This document shows positions 1 through 5,228 of a stretch of 7,660 nt of DNA, one piece after another. Where the stretch lies: contig JAEYYB010000127.1 of NCBI GenBank assembly GCA_023430975.1, positions 1 through 7,660 on the forward strand. The letters are read 5' to 3'. The position numbers and the translations under genes were made by a program. Origin of the DNA: Bacillota bacterium. Its GTDB lineage: Bacteria > Bacillota > Clostridia > Acetivibrionales > DSM-2933. The notes beneath the pieces are model-generated. The model did not search any database and was not told where the DNA came from. It saw only the letters and a list, made by a program, of their open reading frames with translations. The number at the start of each line of letters is the position of its first letter. Position 1 is the stretch's first letter.

Positions 1-155
1 GATAGGCCTTATACAAGAGTTTCATAAAAAACTGAATGATCTCAATACCTCTATTTTGTCATGCAATAAAATATTTTATGATTATAAATTAGCCAAAATC
101 CTGTGAAAAACAATATAATTGGTAGACATATTAAGTATGATTAATTGGTGTAATA
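1..155. other. AT-rich lead-in, no confident gene
   Basis: No convincing gene is visible. One frame is open from base 2 to a TGA at 104-106 (34 codons, ending ...YDYKLAKIL), which could be the tail of a gene starting outside the window. An open frame this short is expected by chance in such AT-rich DNA, and no motif supports it. No strong terminator hairpin follows it. Confidence 0.3.
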
Positions 156-183
156 TTGAAAGTTATTGATAAAATGATACAAT
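156..183 (+). promoter_or_regulatory. candidate sigma-A promoter upstream of amidohydrolase
   Basis: TTGAAA at 156-161 and TACAAT at 178-183 are separated by 16 bases. Each box differs from the housekeeping consensus at one position. Transcription would begin near 190 and give a leader of roughly 280 bases before the amidohydrolase start at 469, containing the large inverted repeat. It could also drive the genes downstream if transcription passes through the structured elements. In AT-rich DNA such matches occur by chance, so this is only a candidate. Confidence 0.4.
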
Positions 184-300
184 TGTAGTTGTAAGTGGAA
201 AATGATCAGATAAATGAAAATACATCTTTAATTAATACAGAAAACAGGAAAAAGTCAAAAACCTAATCCGTAATGAGTGGTTACAGCTTAGTCCAACGAA

Positions 301-374
301 AGCCATTACGACATTGGGCAATTTGAATGGAGAGCATGTTTTGGGGTTCAGCATTGCCCAATATCGCAATGGCT
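301..374 (+). repeat. 22-base inverted repeat in leader of amidohydrolase
   Basis: The left arm at 301-322 pairs with the right arm at 353-374 at 20 of 22 positions, around a 30-base loop. The two mismatches are A/C. The core is ATTGGGCAAT against ATTGCCCAAT. It lies between the candidate promoter and the first gene, in a stretch clearly richer in GC than the flanks. It could act as an RNA structure, a folded single-strand DNA recombination site, or the remains of a mobile element. A T-run follows only at 402-408, after unrelated sequence, so it is not a simple intrinsic terminator. Confidence 0.75.
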
Positions 375-433
375 CCAAGGCATTATGTGACATGCGGCGG
401 TTATTTTTTATGCTCCCTTCCGTGGTCGCGTTT

Positions 434-449
434 ACGGCATCCGTGCCGT
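434..449 (+). repeat. hairpin with TCCG loop before first gene
   Basis: ACGGCA (434-439) and TGCCGT (444-449) form a perfect 6-bp stem around TCCG. It resembles the hairpins that close elements B, C and D just before the next gene, which also carry TCC in the loop. The following GGTTT...AGGG tail seen in those elements is missing here, so membership of the same family is uncertain. The ribosome site of the first gene starts about 6 bases after it, so folding could affect initiation. Confidence 0.55.
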
Positions 450-468
450 GGGAAAAAGGAGAGATTCT

Positions 469-1800
469 ATGAGAAGGAATTTTATACTTATCAATTGTAA
501 CATTAGAAATCCTAAGAGTAATTGTGGCCTTATTAAAGATGCAGTTATAATGGTAAACAATCATGAGGGTACTAGTAAGATCGGGTATATAGGAAGTAGG
601 GATTCCATACCTATACCCAATGACTATAATATAGTTGATTTAAAGGGAAATTATGTTTTCCCAGGGCTAATTAACGCACATTGCCATTTATTCGGAAGCG
701 GAAAGCCAATAAAAAGTATTTCAAACGAATTTAGTAAGAATCTACTTGTGAAATTTTTGAATTTTCCTTTAACAAAAGTGATGCTTCTTAAAATAATGAA
801 GAGTAATGTAGTAACAGAGCTTTCATCTGGAGTAACTACAATAAGGGCACTTGGGGATTTTCACAATCTCGATATAAAAATAAGAAATGATATAGCAAAC
901 AGAAAAATGATAGGACCTCAATTGGTTACAGCTAGTAAAGGCATTACAATTATTAATGGCCATGCCTCTGAATATGCTCTTAGTTATAAATCACTTGGGG
1001 AAGCGAAGGATTGTGTAAAGCAATGCATAACAAATGGTGTAGATGTAATTAAAATTTTTAGTACAGGTGGAGTTCTTGAAACAGGGGAATATGAGGAAAT
1101 TGGACAAGTTAAGATGAGGTTTGAGGAAGTGAAGGCTATATGCGAAGAAGCACATGCTGCTGGATTGATGGTAGCTTCACATGTAGTATGTAAAAAAGGA
1201 ATAAAGGAAGCTCTTTTGGCGGGGGTTGATACAATTGAGCATGGTGCAGAAATGGATGATGAGATTGTTGAACTTTTTAAAAATAACCCTAGAACATTAC
1301 GGGGTTATTCATCGCTAGTACCAACCATATATCCAGCAGTAGTCCTTTCTGAATTGAGCACTGATTATACAAAAATTAGTGAAAGACAAAGGGAAAAAGC
1401 AAGAAATGTATTACAGAGGATTATTAAAGGTTTTCGTAGAGCTATAGAAGAAGGAATAAAAGTAGGTCTTGGGAACGATGCTTCCGTGCCATTTGTGACT
1501 CATTATGATTTGTGGCATGAAATTGATGTAAGAATAAAGTTAGCTGGAATTAGTGCAATAGAAGCTTTATACCAAGCGACTTATGCGAATGCTGAGATAC
1601 TTGGTATTGAGACGTGTACTGGAAGTATTGATTTGGGAAAAAGAGCTGATTTTCTAGTGTTGGATGGGGATCCAGTACAAGATATTAGCAATTTGTCTAA
1701 ACCACAAATGGTTATAATAGATGGGCATATAATATCTGATCCTAAAGTCAAAAGGTATACAGACATTGATAGGATTGTAAGCAGTATGACTCTAAATTGA
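469..1800 (+). CDS. metal-dependent amidohydrolase (imidazolonepropionase-like / Xaa-Pro dipeptidase type)
   Basis: A 443-residue cytosolic hydrolase of the amidohydrolase superfamily, expected to cleave an amide, peptide or cyclic amide bond with one or two zinc ions. The metal motif HCH (H71, H73) follows the strand GLINA. K195 in VDVIKIFSTGG is the likely carboxylated bridging lysine, H238 and H258 (TIEHG) are further ligands, and D337 in GLGNDAS is the catalytic aspartate. The C-terminal GSIDLGKRADFLVLDGDP is typical of the composite beta domain in this family. The length is normal and all key residues are present, so it is probably active. Relatives include Zn-dependent Xaa-Pro dipeptidases and arginine carboxypeptidases; the substrate cannot be read from the sequence. 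ATG at 469 is chosen over an in-frame GTG at 448 because AAAGGAGAG lies 5 bases before it. The TGA stop overlaps the left end of element B. Confidence 0.9.
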   Translation: MRRNFILINCNIRNPKSNCGLIKDAVIMVNNHEGTSKIGYIGSRDSIPIPNDYNIVDLKGNYVFPGLINAHCHLFGSGKPIKSISNEFSKNLLVKFLNFPLTKVMLLKIMKSNVVTELSSGVTTIRALGDFHNLDIKIRNDIANRKMIGPQLVTASKGITIINGHASEYALSYKSLGEAKDCVKQCITNGVDVIKIFSTGGVLETGEYEEIGQVKMRFEEVKAICEEAHAAGLMVASHVVCKKGIKEALLAGVDTIEHGAEMDDEIVELFKNNPRTLRGYSSLVPTIYPAVVLSELSTDYTKISERQREKARNVLQRIIKGFRRAIEEGIKVGLGNDASVPFVTHYDLWHEIDVRIKLAGISAIEALYQATYANAEILGIETCTGSIDLGKRADFLVLDGDPVQDISNLSKPQMVIIDGHIISDPKVKRYTDIDRIVSSMTLN

Positions 1801-2044
1801 GGCGTAGCGTCCATGCTGCTCTGGCTTCGAGGGCCCACCGCACTTCAAATAACAAAGCACTCAAACAAGGGCTGCTGGCTTTAATGAAGTGGTCAAACCT
1901 ACGGAGTGCGAGCAGACCAGGAAACCAGCGCCACACTCCTTCACCGAGTCGAGGTGTCACTACGGTTCAGGAGCGTCGTGAGTGCGGGCCGATTGGTGAA
2001 ATTGGTCGTTTGCCACACCCTCCATGGTGCGGGTTTGTCAGGGG
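1796..2044 (+). repeat. structured intergenic element B
   Basis: This GC-rich stretch contains no convincing gene. It starts with ATTGAG overlapping the TGA of the amidohydrolase, then GTAGC-GTCCAT-GCTGC (1804-1819), and shares 21 of 26 bases at 1808-1833 with element E at 4404-4429. Successive hairpins follow: CACTTCA 1841-1847 with TGAAGTG 1885-1891; CACC 1942-1945 with GGTG 1953-1956; TCACTACG 1957-1964 with CGTCGTGA 1974-1981 (7 of 8); GGCCGATT 1987-1994 with AATTGGTC 2000-2007 (8 pairs, two G-U); and CCACACC 2013-2019 with GGTGCGG 2026-2032 around CTCCAT. It ends with GGTTTGTCAGGGG at 2032-2044, similar to the end of D. The G-U pairs hint at RNA folding, but a folded DNA recombination site is equally possible. 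Confidence 0.7.
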
Positions 2045-2084
2045 TATTTTTTGGAGAATAATTTTATAAAATGAAGAGGCACTT

Positions 2085-2387
2085 ATGGATAACAAAATTG
2101 AAATTCCAAAACATTTACTAAGTACATATAAGATGATAAGAAGTTGTTTTCCGGAAGGAATCATTCAAAAATACTACTATCCTTTAATGACATTACTATA
2201 TGACTATATGTCTAATAGGAATTTGGCGGATATAATGCCTATTTGTACAGGTAAAGATTGGGGTATTACTTACAATGACGCATTATTAGTTGGATCAGTG
2301 TCAAATCCAGTTACAAAAGAGGAGTTAAATGAGGTCAAAAGTATGCTTTTAAAACACGGATATGAAGAATGGATTAAAGAGGAATAA
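2085..2387 (+). CDS. small DUF3349-like protein
   Basis: A 100-residue soluble protein. The pattern FPEGI...YYPLMTLLYDYMSNRNLADIM, then ITYNDALLVG, then TKEELNEVKSMLLKHGYEEW matches what I remember of DUF3349: a short all-helical family with a PEG-x-x-x-x-DY-x-PLLALL signature and a closing helix ending in GW/GY. The function of that family is unknown. The match is by eye and could be superficial. The ATG at 2085 follows AAGAGG at 5 bases. The gene begins about 40 bases after element B, and its neighbour starts 46 bases after its stop with no structured element between, so the two probably share a transcript. Confidence 0.75.
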   Translation: MDNKIEIPKHLLSTYKMIRSCFPEGIIQKYYYPLMTLLYDYMSNRNLADIMPICTGKDWGITYNDALLVGSVSNPVTKEELNEVKSMLLKHGYEEWIKEE

Positions 2388-2433
2388 TAAGTTAAATATA
2401 TACAGTGATTTCAAACGATTAAGGAGAATTATT

Positions 2434-2823
2434 ATGAATAAAATGATACCGATTGAAACAGATATAGGTATCCTTTGGGGAAGAGATGCGATTTTTCTTA
2501 GTAACATTGAGTTTGATTATAATAGAAATTTAGTTCGGTTAAAAGGTGATTTAGCCAGTAGATATGATAAGGACAATTGTCAAACAAATTATACATTGGA
2601 ATTTAGCGGTGTATACATATTCAATATGGTAGAATTAGACTTGAGTTTTGAAGTTTTGGAATTTGATTTTAATGAATCAAGCTTTCTTGAAGTTAAAGAT
2701 TCTAACCTTGTTAAAACTGCAAAGAAAATAAGGAAAGTAGATTTGCGACATTTTGTAGTTCAAACATATGATGATGTTTTTGAAGTAGTCTGCAAAGATT
2801 TTACTATGAGTTTAAGCAATTAA
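2434..2823 (+). CDS. hypothetical protein, 129 residues
   Basis: I do not recognise the family. The product is acidic and appears rich in beta strands, with alternating hydrophobic residues (VRLKGDL, YTLEFSGVYIFNMVELDLSFEVLEFDF), no signal peptide and no membrane segment. VVQTYDDVFEVVCKDF near the end resembles the closing strands of small proteins often found beside toxin or cargo genes, but that is only an impression. ATG at 2434 is preferred to an in-frame ATG at 2362, because AAGGAG at 2421-2426 sits 7 bases before it and the longer form would overlap the upstream gene. It forms a two-gene unit with the DUF3349-like gene, and element C starts 22 bases after its stop. Confidence 0.75.
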   Translation: MNKMIPIETDIGILWGRDAIFLSNIEFDYNRNLVRLKGDLASRYDKDNCQTNYTLEFSGVYIFNMVELDLSFEVLEFDFNESSFLEVKDSNLVKTAKKIRKVDLRHFVVQTYDDVFEVVCKDFTMSLSN

Positions 2824-2845
2824 TGATCCAATAAATTATTTTGTA

Positions 2846-3078
2846 TTTAAGGGACTCACGTCCTGTGAGTCTCTGAATTACGGAGCGACCAACTTCACCA
2901 ATCAACGTATCTGAGTAAAGGGCATACTTACGGGTCATCCCGCCCACATCGATTCATCGGTGCGGAGCACGCCAAGAAGCAGGGCTCTGTAAGTCCGATT
3001 CATTGGCGTCTCAGATACACACGATCGGAAAGATGAGGCAAGGCCGCATCGTCCTGATGCGGGTTTTATGAGAAGGGG
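2846..3078 (+). repeat. structured intergenic element C
   Basis: It begins TTTAAG, 8 bases, GTCC, exactly as element E does. The first hairpin is GACTCAC-GTCCT-GTGAGTC at 2853-2871, extendable to 9 pairs with a G-U. The central part folds as a branched structure: GTATCTGAG (2907-2915) pairs with CTCAGATAC (3010-3018), CTTA (2927-2930) with TAAG (2990-2993), and these enclose CGGG-TCAT-CCCG (2931-2942) or, as an alternative, a hairpin at 2940-2965. The last hairpin is CCGCATC-GTCCT-GATGCGG at 3044-3062, followed by GGTTTTATGAGAAGGGG. First and last hairpins have the same GTCCT loop on unrelated stems. No convincing gene lies here. GGGTCATCC at 2932-2940 recurs in element D. Confidence 0.7.
3044..3067 (+). 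terminator. hairpin plus short T-run, possible weak terminator
   Basis: A perfect 7-bp stem, CCGCATC/GATGCGG, with loop GTCCT is followed by GGTTTT. The shape resembles an intrinsic terminator, but the T-run is only four long. The same hairpin type recurs at the right ends of elements B and D without a good T-run, so its main role is more likely that of an element boundary. Some transcription termination before the lipoprotein gene is possible. Confidence 0.3.
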
Positions 3079-3203
3079 CTCTGGAGATTTCGTTTAGTAA
3101 AGGATGAATTTTTAAAGAAATTTAATTTTATATTTCCAATATACGGAACATTTTGGTTTAAAATTCGTCATAAGAACTAATTATGATTTTGTTGGAGGTA
3201 AGT

Positions 3204-3704
3204 ATGAAAAAGTTGATAGTTTTTTTTACATTGTTATGTTTCGCACTTGTTTTTACTTCATGCCAAAAAGATAACTCTGTTGACGATATTCAAAGCTCAT
3301 ATAATAGTGTTGATGGTATTAATGAGTTTAAAAAAGCATTAAAAGAAAACAATATCCTCTTCAATACAGAAGAAATTGAGGAACAAAGCGAGTTTGCTGT
3401 TATTCCAGAGAAAAGAGCATCATTCATTATTGATGGTGAAAGAGTTATAGTATATAGATTTTCAAGTTTTAAAGATGCTGAAGAATATAAAAGTAAATTC
3501 GATATAGGTGGTTGTACCATAGGCAATAATAAAATTTCATGGGCAGGCTATCCACATTTTTATCAGAAGTGGAATCTAATAATTGAGTATGTTGGTTATA
3601 GTGATGATGTTGTAAAGAATCTTGAAAACATATTGGGTAAAGAGTTTTCAGGATATTATGCAGTTGGAAACAAAAGTCCTCTCACGGGTGCGGTTGCACG
3701 CTGA
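3204..3704 (+). CDS. secreted lipoprotein, unknown function
   Basis: A 166-residue precursor with a lipoprotein signal peptide: MKK, a hydrophobic stretch to residue 19 and FTSC with the lipidated Cys at position 20. F at -3 is less usual than L but tolerated. The mature protein would be anchored to the outer face of the membrane. The middle part, IDGERVIVYRFSSFKDAEEY, and the end, WNLIIEYVGYSDDVVKNLENILGKEFSGY (residues 123-151), look like the small lipoproteins common in Bacilli and Clostridia, which usually end near that last motif. Residues 152-166 (YAVGNKSPLTGAVAR) are partly coded by GC-rich element D sequence and look like an acquired tail. ATG at 3204 follows GGAGG at 5 bases; an in-frame ATG at 3183 has no ribosome site and would disturb the signal peptide. 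Function unknown. Confidence 0.85.
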   Translation: MKKLIVFFTLLCFALVFTSCQKDNSVDDIQSSYNSVDGINEFKKALKENNILFNTEEIEEQSEFAVIPEKRASFIIDGERVIVYRFSSFKDAEEYKSKFDIGGCTIGNNKISWAGYPHFYQKWNLIIEYVGYSDDVVKNLENILGKEFSGYYAVGNKSPLTGAVAR

Positions 3705-3804
3705 CGTGGGTCATCCTCACGGGACCGTTCGAGGACGTCGGATACGGGCGACGTTTTGTGAAAGCCCGGTGCAATGGCCGTGCATCCTCGCACGGTTTAT
3801 AGGG
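3681..3804 (+). repeat. structured intergenic element D, left end missing
   Basis: A GC-rich stretch about half the size of B, C and E. The left-end motif TTTRAG-N8-RTCC is absent, and the lipoprotein reading frame continues into it to a TGA at 3702-3704. Hairpins are GTGC-GGTT-GCAC (3688-3699), CGTG (3705-3708) with CACG (3718-3721), ACGTCG (3735-3740) with CGACGT (3749-3754), and CCGTGC-ATCCTC-GCACGG (3778-3795). GGGTCATCC at 3708-3716 is identical to bases 2932-2940 of element C, which places D as an element lacking its first part. The end GGTTTATAGGGTATTT matches the end of element B with small gaps. Confidence 0.6.
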
Positions 3805-3847
3805 TATTTCTTTGTAGATTATTGCTCTTACCAAAGGAAGGATATTT

Positions 3848-4390
3848 ATGGCTACTGATTATCCAGAATTTTACGAAGGAAAAGTTTTAGAGGATAAAGC
3901 TCAGAATATTATTTTAAATGGAAGCAGGAGTTATTCTAATACTTTTAAATTTCAAAATAGGGAATTTAGAATAATAAAGTATTCATATATTCACCCGTAT
4001 ATACACTGGGAAATATTCAATCATAATGATAAATATTATATTTGCAGGTTGAAATGGTTTTATGAGACAGATTGGAATAAATTTCGAAATCCTAGTGAAA
4101 GACTGAAGTATCCCAAATTACTTGAACCATCTATTACATATAAGTGTCAATTGCTTAAAGAAAATTTATTTGAGGAGTTTAGAGAAGAATTGCTATCTTC
4201 AAATCATTTAACTAATGATACCAATGAAAATAACATTGGCTGTGATGACTTTAAATATGAGTTGTTTATGGGAGAAGAGAGTAACTATAAAGCAAGTTTC
4301 ATCAGTTTAAATGATAAGTCTAAATCTGAGCTAAACTTTATTAAAAGTTTTTTACATAAGGTTGAAGATTTTACAGAGACTTGGGAATAA
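3848..4390 (+). CDS. hypothetical protein, 180 residues
   Basis: I do not recognise this protein. It is soluble, rich in aromatic and charged residues, with no signal peptide or membrane segment. The N-terminal half looks like beta strands (NTFKFQNREFRIIKYSYIHPYIHWEIFNHNDKYYICRLKWF); the C-terminal half looks helical (LLKENLFEEFREELLSS, then LNFIKSFLHKVEDFTETW). Residues 120-135 are polar and probably a linker. It has no catalytic motif I can name. A role as a protective or immunity-type protein is possible from its style, but nothing proves it. ATG at 3848 follows AAAGGAAGG at about 7 bases. It is alone between elements D and E, and element E starts at the base after its stop. Confidence 0.75.
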   Translation: MATDYPEFYEGKVLEDKAQNIILNGSRSYSNTFKFQNREFRIIKYSYIHPYIHWEIFNHNDKYYICRLKWFYETDWNKFRNPSERLKYPKLLEPSITYKCQLLKENLFEEFREELLSSNHLTNDTNENNIGCDDFKYELFMGEESNYKASFISLNDKSKSELNFIKSFLHKVEDFTETWE

Positions 4391-4640
4391 TTTAAGACCG
4401 CACCGTCCATAGTGCTCTTGCTTTGCGGGGCTGTGCGAAACGCTGTCGCATAGATGAATGTTTGACTATTATGAATATATTATAGTACAACCTGTTGTTC
4501 CGTCAACAGTAGCCTAGTGACAGATGCAAGAACGGAAACGATCTTGTATTAAGCTGTTATGACAATGTACCTTTCCGAGATAGGATGTATTAATCGTGAG
4601 ATGATTACAAAACTGCCAGCACTATAAGGTGGTTTAAGGG
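4391..4640 (+). repeat. structured intergenic element E
   Basis: It starts directly after the stop of the upstream gene with TTTAAG, 8 bases, GTCC, the same spacing as element C. Bases 4404-4429 match element B at 21 of 26 positions. Hairpins are GCAC-CGTCCATA-GTGC (4400-4415), TGTGCGA (4432-4438) with TCGCATA (4446-4452), CTGTTG-TTCCGT-CAACAG (4492-4509, perfect, again TCC in the loop), and TGCAAGA (4525-4531) with TCTTGTA (4542-4548). The right end GGTTTAAGGG at 4631-4640 corresponds to the ends of B and D; its preceding hairpin (CCAGC with GGTGG) is weak, 4 of 5 pairs. Only the left part is strongly GC-rich. No gene is visible in it. Confidence 0.6.
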
Positions 4641-4718
4641 CTAGGCTTTATTATTGGACAATTTACTTATATTAAAAGTAGGTACGAGTGGTTGAGAGCA
4701 TATTAAGGGAGGTATAAT
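4641..4718 (+). other. AT-rich leader before broken small gene
   Basis: This is an AT-rich stretch between the end of element E and the next start codon. It ends with a near-perfect ribosome site AAGGGAGGT at 4705-4713, 5 bases before the ATG at 4719, which shows the original start of the broken gene. I see no promoter with acceptable spacing here. Confidence 0.5.
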
Positions 4719-5152
4719 ATGGCAAGTTCATTTGTAAGCATTGAAAATAAGGGTTTTGGATAAACGATTATTTACTAGAACTATGGCTTCGGTTACTAGC
4801 TTTGCATATTGAAGAACCATCGCCAGATGAAACTAACTCTGTAGCTTATACAATAAGAAATAGTTGGTTGTACGCTTCTTATGTACATTTTGGAGGCTGC
4901 ATGCCCGATATGCTTGAAGAGGCTGTATCAACTGATAATGGCAAAAAAGTAGTACTTGTTGCAATAAATTCACTATTAGATTCACTTAGTAAAATTTCTA
5001 AAAAGATTGATGGTCCCACGCTTAACTTACTCGGAATTAGCGAATATGGAGATCTTGATCCTAATAATTTAATAGAAATAGGGAAAGCATTTATTGAATT
5101 AATTGAAGGAAGAGTTACAACAAATTCTAAAGATGCTGGTATTATTCCATAA
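4719..5152 (+). pseudogene. small hypothetical gene, frameshifted near the 5' end
   Basis: The ATG at 4719 has an excellent ribosome site but its frame stops after 14 codons (MASSFVSIENKGFG, TAA at 4761). One extra T in the GGGTTTTGG run near 4754-4757 would join it to the second frame and give MASSFVSIENKGFWINDYLLELWLRLLALHIEEPSPDE..., a continuous protein of 144 residues ending ...TTNSKDAGIIP. The second frame has a stop at 4748-4750 and only a TTG at 4802 without a ribosome site, so the short form (4802-5152) is unlikely to be the real gene. The protein looks soluble and mostly helical; the family is not recognised. A sequencing error in a T-run or ribosomal frameshifting are alternatives to a true mutation. 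Confidence 0.75.
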
Positions 5153-5180
5153 ACTTTCAAGTAATAGGATGGAGCTTCTG

Positions 5181-5228
5181 TTTGAGGCCGCCGCATCCTT
5201 GGGTACGCCTTGTTGGGCTATAACCCCC
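5181..5228 (+). repeat. left end of intergenic element F, cut by group II intron
   Basis: TTTGAG at 5181-5186, 8 bases, then ATCC at 5195-5198 repeats the left-end pattern of elements C and E, 28 bases after the stop of the broken gene. The stretch is GC-rich like the other elements. Only 48 bases are present before the intron begins, so the remaining roughly 200 bases should follow the intron outside the window. The first hairpin is not well formed here (only AGGC 5185-5188 with GCCT 5207-5210 is clear). GTTGGGC at 5212-5218 fits the integron core pattern GTTRRRY, but no paired RYYYAAC was found. Confidence 0.5.

Noticed and set aside
195..266. GTG-started 23-codon frame just after the candidate promoter.
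   Set aside because: Very short, no ribosome site, low-complexity composition; likely chance.
236..472. Open frame without a start across the leader (reads ...NEWLQLSPTKAITTLGNLNGEHVLGFSIAQYRNG...), with the opposite strand also open at 232-564.
   Set aside because: Both strands are open over the inverted repeat, there is no ribosome site, and the forward frame overlaps the start of the amidohydrolase. A decayed insertion-sequence fragment cannot be excluded, but nothing identifies one.
1797..2069. Possible small genes inside element B on either strand.
   Set aside because: They overlap the hairpin chain, have no ribosome site and odd Arg/Ser/Pro-rich products; they are by-products of GC-rich repeat sequence.
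4462..4491. TTGACT...TACAAC as a promoter inside element E.
   Set aside because: 18-base spacer and a poor -10 box; other -10 candidates lie only 10-13 bases away.
2846..4640. CRISPR array.
   Set aside because: Repeated motifs are hundreds of bases apart, separated by genes, and diverge in stem sequence; no regular short repeats and spacers.
4802..5152. Separate gene starting at TTG 4802.
   Set aside because: No ribosome site, and in-frame coding-like sequence extends upstream to the frameshift; better explained as the body of the broken gene from 4719.
5212..5218. GTTGGGC matching the integron attC core GTTRRRY in element F, and GTCCAAC at 291-297 matching RYYYAAC.
   Set aside because: The two are not paired within one site and the other elements lack both, so a classical attC site is not supported.
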